This document shows positions 25,417-33,721 of a stretch of DNA of 64,000 bases, in pieces (within the stretch, counting starts at the first letter, position 1; each line of letters opens with the position of its first letter). The translations under genes were made by a program, and so were the position numbers. Under the pieces are notes generated by a model. That model was given only the letters and a program-made list of their open reading frames with translations, made no database searches and was not told the origin of the DNA. The DNA is from Pontibacter flavimaris (lineage in GTDB: Bacteria > Bacteroidota > Bacteroidia > Cytophagales > Hymenobacteraceae): NCBI RefSeq assembly GCF_001907195.1, contig NZ_LVWA01000002.1, forward strand, positions 487,523 through 551,522. Reading direction: 5' to 3'.

Positions 25417-27186
25417 ATGACAACATTCAGAAACTTTATACTTGCCACCTGCTGCCTGGCCCTGCTAGCTACTGGCGAAAGCACGGCGCAATCCTCTAAA
25501 AGGAAGAAGAAAGCCAAGGCTAACCAGGAGGCGCCGGCCCCAACCGTACAACAGGTGCCGGCCCCCAGCGAGCGCGACAGGCAGGTAAGCGAGGCGCTGT
25601 TTCTGGATGGGATGAGATACTTTATGCTGGAGGACTACCAACAAGCCCTCCAGCTTTTTCAGAAGGCCTACACCGTAACCCCCAACAACGCCGCTTTAAA
25701 CTATAAGATCGGCGAGACCTACCTGCACCTGAAGGAGCCGAAATCGGCCATGCCCTTTGCCCAGGCAGCTGTAAACCTCGAGAAGAAAAACGCCTATTAT
25801 TACCTGTTGCTGGCCCAGCTGCACACCGAGCTGCAGCAGTATGACGCTGCCGCACAAGCCTTCAACGCGCTTTTGGCCAACGTCCCCAACTCCAACGAGT
25901 ACCTCTTTAACCTGGCTGATTTATACTTGTCGCAGTCGCGCTACGAGGATGCGCTGAAGACGTATGACCGCATTGAGAAGGAATTTGGCGATATGGAGCA
26001 GTTGCTGGTAAACCGCCAGCAGATATACCTGCGCCAGAAGAACGTGGACAAGGCCATTGCCGAGGGCGAAAAGCTGCTGAAGGCCTACCCCAGCGAGATT
26101 CGTTATTACCTGTCGCAGGCAGAGCTGTACAACGCTTCCCGCCGCGCCGACGACGCCATCAATACCCTAAACAAAGCATTGCGCCTGGAGCCGGGGAACC
26201 CGTTTGCCCACCTCATGCTCTCTGACCTACACCGCCAGAAAGGCGAGCTGGAGGAGTCGGAGCGGCAGGTGAAAATGGCCTTTGCCAGCAGCGAGCTCGA
26301 CATCGACACGAAGGTGCGCATTTTGGTGGACTTTATCCGCCAGCTGCCTAACCCGCAGATAGAGCCCGTGGCCCTGGAACTGGTGGACATGACCATCGAA
26401 AAGCACCCGGAGGAAGCCAAGGCCTACGCCGTAGCCGCCGACCTGCAGACCATTGTCGGCAAAAAGCAGGCTGCCCGCGACAACTACTTGAAAGCCGTGA
26501 AGCTGGATGACTCCCACTTTAAGATCTGGCAGCAGATCGTGCTGCTGGATGCCGAACTGGAGCAGCCGGCTGCCATGGTGAAGCACGCCGAGCAGGCGCT
26601 GGAGCTATTCCCGAACCAGGCGGTTTTCTGGTTCTACAGCGGCACCGGCCACCTGATCGAGAAGAATTTCGAGAAGGCCGTAAAGGCCCTGGAGTATGGC
26701 AAGCGCCTTTCGGTGGGTGAGCCGGAGTTGGTGATGCAGTTTAACATGCAGTTGGGCGACAGCTACAACTCCCTGAAGGACTACAAGAAATCGGATGCCG
26801 CTTACGAGGCTGTGCTGGCGCAGGACGCGAATAACGAGCACGTGCTCAACAATTACAGCTATTTCCTATCGCTGAGGGGCGAGAGCCTGGACAAAGCCCG
26901 GCAGATGTCGGAGCGGCTGGTGAAGCAGCACCCGACCAACCCCACTTACCTGGATACCCATGCCTGGGTGCTGTACAAGATGGGCAACTACACCGAGGCC
27001 CGCAAGCACCTGGAGCAGGCCGTCGCCATCTCCGACGACGCCACCATCGTGGAACACTACGGCGATGTGCTCTTTAAGCTGGGTAAGCAGGAAGAAGCTG
27101 TGAGCCAGTGGCAGAAAGCCAAGCTAAAAGGGGAAGCCTCCGCCTTTATCGACCGAAAGATAAAAGAGAAGAAACTTTATGAGTAA
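25417..27186 (+). CDS. Tetratricopeptide repeat protein, secreted
   Basis: 589 residues. A signal peptide (hydrophobic FILATCCLALLATG, then ESTAQ) is followed by a basic/Pro linker and then many TPR units from about residue 45 to 580, for example ALFLDGMRYFMLEDYQQALQLFQKAYTV, AALNYKIGETYLHLKEPKSAMPFAQAAV, and the final DTHAWVLYKMGNYTEARKHLEQAV. TPR solenoids hold protein partners; this one is probably periplasmic. The stop overlaps the start of the DUF4292 lipoprotein by 8 bases, so they are very likely translated together and may form a complex in envelope assembly. Confidence 0.88.
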   Translation: MTTFRNFILATCCLALLATGESTAQSSKRKKKAKANQEAPAPTVQQVPAPSERDRQVSEALFLDGMRYFMLEDYQQALQLFQKAYTVTPNNAALNYKIGETYLHLKEPKSAMPFAQAAVNLEKKNAYYYLLLAQLHTELQQYDAAAQAFNALLANVPNSNEYLFNLADLYLSQSRYEDALKTYDRIEKEFGDMEQLLVNRQQIYLRQKNVDKAIAEGEKLLKAYPSEIRYYLSQAELYNASRRADDAINTLNKALRLEPGNPFAHLMLSDLHRQKGELEESERQVKMAFASSELDIDTKVRILVDFIRQLPNPQIEPVALELVDMTIEKHPEEAKAYAVAADLQTIVGKKQAARDNYLKAVKLDDSHFKIWQQIVLLDAELEQPAAMVKHAEQALELFPNQAVFWFYSGTGHLIEKNFEKAVKALEYGKRLSVGEPELVMQFNMQLGDSYNSLKDYKKSDAAYEAVLAQDANNEHVLNNYSYFLSLRGESLDKARQMSERLVKQHPTNPTYLDTHAWVLYKMGNYTEARKHLEQAVAISDDATIVEHYGDVLFKLGKQEEAVSQWQKAKLKGEASAFIDRKIKEKKLYE

Positions 27187-27931
27187 GCAATTATTGCTTT
27201 TCGTGTGCGGCCTGCTACTGTTGGCAAGCTGTAAGAAAGATACTGTCCCTACCTCAGCCACCGCCGCTACCACCACCATTGGCGCCGTAAAAGTTGACAA
27301 CCTCGACTTCTCCTACCTCAGCAGCAAGGGCCAGGTCACCCTCAACGACAGGAACGACAACCTCTCCTCCGGTGTAAGTATACGCATGCAGAAAGACAGC
27401 GTGATCTGGGTGTCGGTGCTGCCCGGCCTGGGCATTGAGGCCGCCCGCATGATGCTGACGCAGGACTCGGTATACTTTATGAACCGCCTGAAGAAAGAGT
27501 ATGCGGCCACCGATTACCGCCTCCTGCGCAGCAAGCTGCAGGTGGATGTGAGTTTCGATGTGCTGCAGGCTATCCTGCTGGGCAACTACCAATCCATGGG
27601 CACTGAGAAGGTGATCAGCCTGGAGGACCGCCACCATGTGCAGCAGCAGCGCCAGAACCTCACCCTCGACTATTTCATCAGTGCCCTGAACAACAAGCTG
27701 GAGCAGCTTAACGCCAAAGACAATACCACCGGCAACACCATCACGGTAAGGTATAACAACTTCACGCCGATCGGCCAGGTGCCGTTTGCCTACGAGCTGG
27801 TGGCACAGGTGCTGCAGCAGGGCCAGGTGTCCGACTTCACCCTGAAGCACAGCCGCGTTACCGTTTCTCAGGAGCCCCTCACTTTTCCGTTTGGCGTGCC
27901 AGGCGACTATACCCACCTCAGCTTTAATTAA
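27179..27931 (+). CDS. DUF4292 family lipoprotein
   Basis: 250 residues. The signal ends in the lipobox LLASC (Cys at about residue 18). The mature chain starts after a Thr/Ala-rich linker with VDNLDFSYLSSKGQVTLNDRNDNLSSGVSIRMQKDSVIWVSV, a beta-rich start typical of LolA/LolB-like folds. DUF4292 proteins of Bacteroidota are thought to have such a fold, so a lipid or lipoprotein carrier role in the periplasm is an inference. The end, THLSFN, is typical of a terminal strand. It overlaps the upstream TPR gene and is followed after 74 bases by the EnvC-like gene. Confidence 0.83.
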   Translation: MSKQLLLFVCGLLLLASCKKDTVPTSATAATTTIGAVKVDNLDFSYLSSKGQVTLNDRNDNLSSGVSIRMQKDSVIWVSVLPGLGIEAARMMLTQDSVYFMNRLKKEYAATDYRLLRSKLQVDVSFDVLQAILLGNYQSMGTEKVISLEDRHHVQQQRQNLTLDYFISALNNKLEQLNAKDNTTGNTITVRYNNFTPIGQVPFAYELVAQVLQQGQVSDFTLKHSRVTVSQEPLTFPFGVPGDYTHLSFN

Positions 27932-28005
27932 ATCTCCCGCCCCGGTTGGTTCTTCCGTTTTAGAATCACCATATTTGTAAACTGAGAGTAGAAGAACCAT
28001 ACGTT

Positions 28006-29244
28006 TTGATGAAGGCCCTTTACAGAGTAGCCTTTTTCTTTTTTCTGCTGAGCCTGCCACTGGTTTCTGTGGCGCAAAAAGCAAAGTCCAAGGCGCAGCT
28101 GGAGAAGGAGAAAAAGGAAAACCTCACCCGAATAAAAGAAGCAAACCGCATTCTGCAGCAAACCGCCAAGCAGAAGCAGGCTTCCATTGGCCAGCTCAAC
28201 GCCATCAAGGAGAAGATTACGGTGCAGCAAGGGGTAATCGAGAACATCTCCCGGGAGATCAACCTGCTCGAGTCTGATGTAAAGGAGACCGAGGGCATTG
28301 TGGGAGCCCTGCAAAACGACCTGCAAAAGCTGAAGGAAGAATACGCCACCATGGTATACGCTGCCTCCAAGACAGCCAACAGCTACAACAAGCTCATGTT
28401 TCTATTCGCCTCCGACTCTTTTAACCAGTTTGTGATGCGCCTGCGCTACCTGCAGCAGTACTCCGAGGCCCGCAAGAAACAGGTGGAGCTGATAAGCAAG
28501 GTGCAGGCCGCCCTGAACGGGCAACTGGCCGTGCTGGAGACCAAGCGGGAGCAGAAGCAGCGCCTGCTAAGCAAGCAACTGTCCGAAAACAAGAACCTGA
28601 AAGGCCTGCAGCAGCAACAGAGTACCATGATCTCGCGCCTGAGCCAGCAGGAGAGCAGCCTAAAGAAAGAAGTGGCACAGCGGCAGCAGGCCGTCAAGAA
28701 ACTCGACAACCTGATTGCCGACATTGTGCGCGAGGAAATTGCCCGGGCAGCCAGAGCAGCGCGCGCGGCGGGCAAGGAAACCAGCGGCAGCCCTAACAAG
28801 GTAACCCTTACCCCGGAGGCGGCGCTCATTTCCTCCTCCTTCGCCGGAAACAAAGGCCGGCTTGCCTGGCCTGTGGAGCGTGGCTTCATCTCACAGAAGT
28901 TTGGCCGCCACAACCACCCGGTGCTCAAAGGCGTGGTAGTAGAGAATCGCGGTGTAGACATACAGACCGCCCAGGGATCCGCCGCCCGCGCCATATTCGA
29001 AGGAAAGGTACTCACGGTGGCCTCCGTACCAGGCATGAACAATATTGTGATGGTGCAGCATGGCGAGTACTTTACCGTGTATGCCAAGCTAAAGACGGTA
29101 ACGGTTAAGCCGGGGCAGGACGTCAAGCTGAAAGACATAATAGGCACCGTGTATACCGACAGCGACGGCACTACCGAGTTGCAGTTTCAGATCTGGAAAA
29201 ACAGTTCGAACATGAACCCGGAGAGCTGGATAGCCAAGCCCTAA
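28006..29244 (+). CDS. EnvC-like murein hydrolase activator (coiled coil plus degenerate LytM/M23)
   Basis: 412 residues. The signal peptide ends near SVAQ. A long coiled coil (residues about 25-260: EKEKKENLTRIKEANRIL, INLLESDVKETE, QKQRLLSKQLSENK) is followed by a LytM domain at about 285-412 (FISQKFGRHNHPVLKGVVVENRGVDI, VQHGEYFTVYAKL, ELQFQIWK). In active M23 enzymes the last motif is HxHxEx; here it reads ELQFQ, so a zinc ligand is missing. This is how EnvC-type activators look: they switch on amidases rather than cut peptidoglycan themselves. It is the last gene of its group, followed by a strong terminator. Confidence 0.88.
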   Translation: MMKALYRVAFFFFLLSLPLVSVAQKAKSKAQLEKEKKENLTRIKEANRILQQTAKQKQASIGQLNAIKEKITVQQGVIENISREINLLESDVKETEGIVGALQNDLQKLKEEYATMVYAASKTANSYNKLMFLFASDSFNQFVMRLRYLQQYSEARKKQVELISKVQAALNGQLAVLETKREQKQRLLSKQLSENKNLKGLQQQQSTMISRLSQQESSLKKEVAQRQQAVKKLDNLIADIVREEIARAARAARAAGKETSGSPNKVTLTPEAALISSSFAGNKGRLAWPVERGFISQKFGRHNHPVLKGVVVENRGVDIQTAQGSAARAIFEGKVLTVASVPGMNNIVMVQHGEYFTVYAKLKTVTVKPGQDVKLKDIIGTVYTDSDGTTELQFQIWKNSSNMNPESWIAKP

Positions 29245-29277
29245 CAGCAGGTGCCGCCCAAACGGGCTATAAATCGA

Positions 29278-29309
29278 AAAAGCCACAGCAAGTGCTGTGG
29301 CTTTTCTTT
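29278..29309 (+). terminator. Intrinsic terminator after the EnvC-like gene
   Basis: AAAAGCCACAGCA (29278-29290) pairs perfectly with 29293-29305, followed by TTTCTTTTTG. The stem is near-continuous, with a very small central loop. It lies 33 bases after the stop. Confidence 0.85.
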
Positions 29310-29998
29310 TTGACTCTGCCTCCCCCAGGCAAAGCCATACTTGAATAACTAAAGGCCGTTTGCGTTAAAACCCAGAACAGCACTGTGTAAAAATAAAAAA
29401 ACACCCCACAGTGCAGGGTGCCTTTCCAAGCTATGAAAACAAACTTAATATTTATATCTATAAGCAGGGCCCTGTGCCGCTGCTGAGATTTCATTCCACT
29501 AAATTACAACCCCGTTTATAATAATGCAACACTGAGGCAAAAACTAATTGCAGCACATCAAGCATCTTTGTATAGCTATACTACTATCTAATAACAATGT
29601 TTCAGAATTCCCCTCTTTATTTTTGAAACACCCGTTATTGCAATAAAGTTGCACTTGAGGCAAAAAGTTAGCAGCTGCTCCGCTAACCATACTTGTTTGT
29701 AGTTGGGCATAACTTACCCTTTACCCAAATGCAGGCATAACAAGTTCTGTACCACGTAAATATTAAATTACAATTATCTTATTACCAATATATTAAGTAT
29801 AAACACAAAGCACCCTTTTTCCATTTTCGGGACAAAACAGAAACTGTTATTCTAAAATCCGGAAAGCGTAACCTGGAATTTCACTGCCATCCATTCAGCT
29901 CGCTAGTGGCTGTTTTATGAATAGTTCTATACTTAATACTTAACTTAAGGCGTTTTAAACTTATCCCGGCTGATGTGGGTTAATTAAAATATTAAACC
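29310..29998. other. Long AT-rich spacer before tatA with an orphan minus-strand terminator
   Basis: About 690 bases without a supported gene. CACCC (29402-29406) and GGGTG (29416-29420) form a hairpin that on the minus strand runs into T11, yet no minus-strand gene lies upstream of it. GAGGCAAAAA occurs twice, at 29534-29543 and 29657-29666, within longer similar stretches. One AAGTATA and one TATACTT lie near 29800 and 29930. It may hold a regulatory RNA or binding sites; I see no known RNA family. Confidence 0.4.
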
Positions 29999-30006
29999 TA
30001 ATTTTG
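29999..30006 (+). promoter_or_regulatory. Candidate -7 box for tatA
   Basis: TAATTTTG is a perfect TAnnTTTG match, 25 bases before the tatA ATG at 30032. A TGTG at 29974-29977 is a poor -33 candidate. Confidence 0.5.
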
Positions 30007-30031
30007 TAGCACTACTTTAAACATTAAAGAC

Positions 30032-30247
30032 ATGGGTATCACTAACATTTTCTTATTTATCGGAGGCTTGGGCGGCACAGAAGTAATCCTGATCCTGTTC
30101 GCTATTCTGTTGCTGTTCGGCGCTAAGCGTATCCCTGAGTTGGCTAAAGGCCTTGGTCGCGGCATTCGTGAGTTTAAAGATGCCACCAAAGAGATCAAGA
30201 GCGACATCGAGAATTCGGTGAAAGACGACAGCACCACTACGAAGTAG
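30032..30247 (+). CDS. tatA: Twin-arginine translocase TatA/TatE family protein, copy 1
   Basis: 71 residues. The N-terminal membrane helix ([15 protein letters not shown]) and the [23 protein letters not shown] amphipathic helix are the TatA signature, ending in an acidic/polar tail. TatA assembles the pore for folded proteins carrying a twin-arginine signal. TatC is not in this window. A second TatA-type gene follows 37 bases downstream. Confidence 0.93.
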   Translation: MGITNIFLFIGGLGGTEVILILFAILLLFGAKRIPELAKGLGRGIREFKDATKEIKSDIENSVKDDSTTTK

Positions 30248-30284
30248 TCTCTTCCCGCAAAAAGTATAGTTTTTAAGGTAGCAT

Positions 30285-30503
30285 ATGTGCCTTAATCTTA
30301 TTTTCCTCTTCCTGGGAGACCTGGGGGGAGGTGAGGTGATGGTCATCCTGACCGCCATCCTTTTGCTGTTTGGCACAGATAAGCTCCCGAGCATTGCGCG
30401 CTCCTTTGGCCGCGGCATCCGGGAGTTTAAAGATGCGACAGACGAGATCAAACACGAGCTAGAGCAATCCATTAAAGACGATCCTAAGTCCAAAAAAGGT
30501 TGA
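30285..30503 (+). CDS. TatA/TatE family protein, copy 2
   Basis: 72 residues with the same layout as the preceding gene: membrane helix GEVMVILTAILLLFG, hinge [28 protein letters not shown], polar tail. The identical [10 protein letters not shown] block in both suggests an old tandem duplication; differences at the hinge (FGTDKLPSI versus FGAKRIPEL) may reflect a TatB-like division of labour, which is inference. Its TGA stop overlaps the TTG start of gatA, which suggests translational coupling. Confidence 0.87.
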   Translation: MCLNLIFLFLGDLGGGEVMVILTAILLLFGTDKLPSIARSFGRGIREFKDATDEIKHELEQSIKDDPKSKKG

Positions 30504-31936
30504 GACAGTATAATTCGCTACGCGACATCCGCACAGACATGGCCAATGGCCAGGTTTCGTGCAGGCAACTGACAGAGCAGTACCTTCGCAACATCCAGGC
30601 GAAGGCCCAACTAAATGCTTTCCTGGAGGTTTTTGAGGAAGAGGCGCTGGCCCAGGCCGACGCCGTGGACAGGAAACTGGCCGAGGGTCAGGCTGGCAAA
30701 CTGGCCGGTATGGTGATAGGCATAAAGGACGTGCTAGCCTACGAGGGCCACAGCCTGCAGGCATCCAGCCAGATCCTGAACGGCTTTACCTCGCTTTACA
30801 CTGCCTCCGCAGTGCAGCGCCTGCTCGCCGAGGACGCCATCATCATTGGCCGCCAGAATTGCGATGAGTTTGCCATGGGTGCCTCGAACGAGAACTCCTC
30901 TTTCGGCAATGTGCTGAACGCCGATGACCCTACCCGCGTACCGGGCGGTTCCTCGGGAGGCTCTGCCGTGGCTGTGCAGGCGGATCTTTGCCTGGCTTCT
31001 ATCGGCTCTGACACGGGTGGCTCGGTGCGCCAGCCAGCGTCATTTTGTGGCGTTATCGGCTTCAAGCCTACGTATTCCCGCATTTCCCGCTATGGCCTCA
31101 TTGCTTACGCCTCCTCTTTCGACCAGATTGGCCTGATTACAAGGAGCGTGGAGGATGCGGCCCTGCTACTGGAGGTAATGGCCGGCCAGGACGGCATGGA
31201 CAGCACTGCCAGCCAGCGCGAGGTGCCGGCCTACAGCCAGCTACTACAAACAGACAAAAAGTATAAAATCGGCTACATCCGCGACTGCTTCGAGCGCGAA
31301 GGACTGGAGGCAGAGGTAAAAGACGCCATACTTGGCGTAAAGGACATGCTGCGCGATGCGGGCCATGAGGTGGAGGCCGTGGATTTCCCGTACCTGGACT
31401 TTATGGTGCCTACCTACTACATCCTCACCACGGCGGAGGCCAGCTCGAACCTGGGCCGCTACGACGGCGTGAAGTATGGCTACCGCTCCGACAACGTAAC
31501 CGACCTGACATCGCTTTACAAGAAGACCAGGGCGGAGGGCTTTGGTATGGAAGTACAGCGCCGCATTGTGCTGGGAACCTTTGTGCTCAGTGCCGATTAT
31601 TACGATGCCTATTACACCAAGGCACAGAAGGTGAGACGCCTGATAAAAGAGAAGACTGATGAGTTGCTACAGCAATATGATTTCCTTATATTGCCTACCG
31701 CTCCTACTACCGCTTTTAAGATAGGAGAGAATACAGCAAACCCATTGGCCATGTACCTGGCTGACATTTTTACGGTTCAGGCCTCACTTGCAGGCGTGCC
31801 AGCCATCTCTATTCCGGTTGGGCGCGATGCCAACGGCCTGTCCATCGGGTTGCAGTTAATGACCCGCTCATTTGAGGAGCCGCAGCTGCTGGCTTTATCA
31901 AATTACATCCTGGACAAGATAACCGTTGACGCCTAA
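30500..31936 (+). CDS. gatA: Aspartyl/glutamyl-tRNA amidotransferase subunit A
   Basis: 478 residues. With GatB and GatC it converts Glu-tRNA-Gln and/or Asp-tRNA-Asn to the amidated forms. The amidase triad is present: K76 (VIGIKDVL), cis-Ser S151 (PGGSSGGSA) and nucleophile S175 (SDTGGSVRQPA). The spacing equals that of characterised GatA enzymes. The start is a TTG at 30500, supported by the N-terminus MRQYNSLRDIRTD, which looks like family sequence; the next ATG is 14 codons in. The gene overlaps the second tatA gene by 3 bases. GatB and GatC are not in the window. Confidence 0.94.
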   Translation: MRQYNSLRDIRTDMANGQVSCRQLTEQYLRNIQAKAQLNAFLEVFEEEALAQADAVDRKLAEGQAGKLAGMVIGIKDVLAYEGHSLQASSQILNGFTSLYTASAVQRLLAEDAIIIGRQNCDEFAMGASNENSSFGNVLNADDPTRVPGGSSGGSAVAVQADLCLASIGSDTGGSVRQPASFCGVIGFKPTYSRISRYGLIAYASSFDQIGLITRSVEDAALLLEVMAGQDGMDSTASQREVPAYSQLLQTDKKYKIGYIRDCFEREGLEAEVKDAILGVKDMLRDAGHEVEAVDFPYLDFMVPTYYILTTAEASSNLGRYDGVKYGYRSDNVTDLTSLYKKTRAEGFGMEVQRRIVLGTFVLSADYYDAYYTKAQKVRRLIKEKTDELLQQYDFLILPTAPTTAFKIGENTANPLAMYLADIFTVQASLAGVPAISIPVGRDANGLSIGLQLMTRSFEEPQLLALSNYILDKITVDA

Positions 31937-31944
31937 ACCTTGAC

Positions 31945-33468
31945 ATGACTTACAGCAAATTCCTAACATTGCTTGCGGCTATGGCTGGCAGCATCTGCGC
32001 GTTTACCGCCAGTGCCTCCGGCCATAGCCGTTTGCTTGAGTCGCCCTTCTCTCCCGGCGACTCTCTGTCCGTTCCAACGGACTCCCTGAGGTCAAAAACC
32101 ACTGCCACGCTTGCAGACACCAGTAGGCAGATGCTCTCGCCGGAGGAGCTGGCCCTGATGGTGGAGATCGTGCCAAACGAGCCGGATGATGTGATTGCAG
32201 ACAGGTTAAGTTGCCTGGAATCAGATATCCCGCTGGTGTACAACGACTTTGTAAGGAATTTTATCGATTACTTCACCATCCGCAACCGCAAGTATACGCG
32301 CACCATGCTCACGCGTGAGAATGTATACTTTCCGCTGTTCGAGAAGTACCTCAGGAAGCACAACATGCCGGATGAGCTCAAGTACCTGGCCATCGTGGAG
32401 TCGGGCCTGAACCCGCTGGCGCAGAGCCCCGTGGGGGCAGCCGGCCTTTGGCAGTTTATGAAGCCCACCGGCCGCGAGTATGGCCTGCACCAAACCCAGT
32501 ACATCGACGAGCGCCTGGATCCGGAGAAATCCACAGAGGCGGCCATGCTGTTCCTGCGCCGCCTGCACAAGTACTACGGCGACTGGGAACTGGCGCTGGC
32601 GGCCTATAACTGCGGCCAGGGCAACGTGAACAAGGCCATCCGCAAGGCGGGCGGCAAGAGGTCCTTCTGGGATATTTTCCCGTACCTGCCCCGCGAGACC
32701 AGGGGCTACGTGCCCAGTATGACGGCCGTGCGCTATGCCATGCACTATGCTGGCGAGCACAACATTTTCTCCGACTCTATACTTTACCAGCCCGAGGTGG
32801 CTTACCTGGAGGTAACACAGGAACTGGAGTTGGAGAGGCTGGCTGCTGAACTTCACCTCACCCCGGAAGAGCTACTTGCCCTGAACCCGGAGCTAAAGAA
32901 AAGCACCATACCCGGCAACAAGTATAAACTGCGCGTTCCCTCCTCCAGGGCTACCTTGCTGGCTACCGCCGAAGACCAAAGCTGTATACTTTTAGCCGCT
33001 GCTCCTGCCCCACTCCAGCAAAACACTTTGGCGCAGGCCCCTGTCCTGCTGGCATCGGCCAAGACGGAGGCCCCGGCTGAGAAAGAGACTCCTATAAAAA
33101 CAACGAAGGTAACGTACACCGTACAGCGCGGCGACAACCTGATCAGCATTGCCAGAAGGCATGACGTAACGGTGGAACAACTGAAGGAATGGAACAACCT
33201 GCATAATAGCTATATCACGGCAAACCAGAAACTCCAGATCATGCAGCAGGGCCCGGCCACCACTGCCATACTTGCCTCCAGCAACCAGACCAAGCCTGAC
33301 TCCAGATCAGCAGTAGAGAAGAAGGAGCTGATCCACCATGTGCAGCCGGGCGATACACTCTGGCAGATCTCACGTAAGTATGACGGCATCAGCGTGGAGC
33401 AGATAAAAAAACTGAACAAGCTGAAGTCCAACAACCTGAAGCCAGGCCAGAAACTTATCCTGAGCTAG
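31945..33468 (+). CDS. Lytic murein transglycosylase with two LysM domains (MltD-like)
   Basis: 507 residues. A signal peptide is followed by a linker, then an SLT-type lysozyme-fold domain at about 90-270 with the catalytic Glu E152 (AIVESGLNP), and the signatures GAAGLWQFMKPTGREYGL, AAYNCGQGNVNKAIRKAGG and TRGYVPSMTAVRYAM. Two LysM peptidoglycan-binding modules lie near 385-430 (TYTVQRGDNLISIARRH) and 460-507 (HHVQPGDTLWQISRKY). It cleaves glycan strands to 1,6-anhydro ends during wall remodelling. The gene starts 8 bases after gatA. Confidence 0.94.
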   Translation: MTYSKFLTLLAAMAGSICAFTASASGHSRLLESPFSPGDSLSVPTDSLRSKTTATLADTSRQMLSPEELALMVEIVPNEPDDVIADRLSCLESDIPLVYNDFVRNFIDYFTIRNRKYTRTMLTRENVYFPLFEKYLRKHNMPDELKYLAIVESGLNPLAQSPVGAAGLWQFMKPTGREYGLHQTQYIDERLDPEKSTEAAMLFLRRLHKYYGDWELALAAYNCGQGNVNKAIRKAGGKRSFWDIFPYLPRETRGYVPSMTAVRYAMHYAGEHNIFSDSILYQPEVAYLEVTQELELERLAAELHLTPEELLALNPELKKSTIPGNKYKLRVPSSRATLLATAEDQSCILLAAAPAPLQQNTLAQAPVLLASAKTEAPAEKETPIKTTKVTYTVQRGDNLISIARRHDVTVEQLKEWNNLHNSYITANQKLQIMQQGPATTAILASSNQTKPDSRSAVEKKELIHHVQPGDTLWQISRKYDGISVEQIKKLNKLKSNNLKPGQKLILS

Positions 33469-33493
33469 GACGACGCACCACCCGCTATACCAG

Positions 33494-33519
33494 GAGCACC
33501 TTCCGCACGGAGGGTGCTC
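33494..33519 (+). terminator. Intrinsic terminator after the MltD-like gene
   Basis: GAGCACC (33494-33500) pairs with GGTGCTC (33513-33519), with an internal CCG/CGG pairing in the loop, followed by TTTGTTTATACTTTT. It ends the tat-gatA-mltD group. Confidence 0.8.
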
Positions 33520-33594
33520 TTTGTTTATACTTTTCCGGGCGGGCCCGCAGGTTAAAAAAGCAACATTTTCTATACTCCTGATTCTTGCACCGCT

Positions 33595-33602
33595 TATCTT
33601 TG
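33595..33602 (+). promoter_or_regulatory. Candidate -7 box for maeB
   Basis: TATCTTTG matches TAnnTTTG perfectly and lies 120 bases before the maeB ATG, leaving a leader of about 110 nt. No clear -33 TTTG is found. Confidence 0.45.
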
Positions 33603-33721
33603 GAGGCTCGGTTTGGATTAACGGCAAATTCTTATAAAATTAGTAGTTACCCCCTGCTACCGGGGAAAAATCAAAGAGGCGTAGGCAAACCGACACAGCT
33701 TACTACTTACAACAACACAAC

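Noticed and set aside
29267..29494. Minus-strand 75-residue frame in the tatA spacer
   Set aside because: It runs straight through a strong minus-strand terminator with T11 and into the terminator of the EnvC gene, which a real coding gene would not do.
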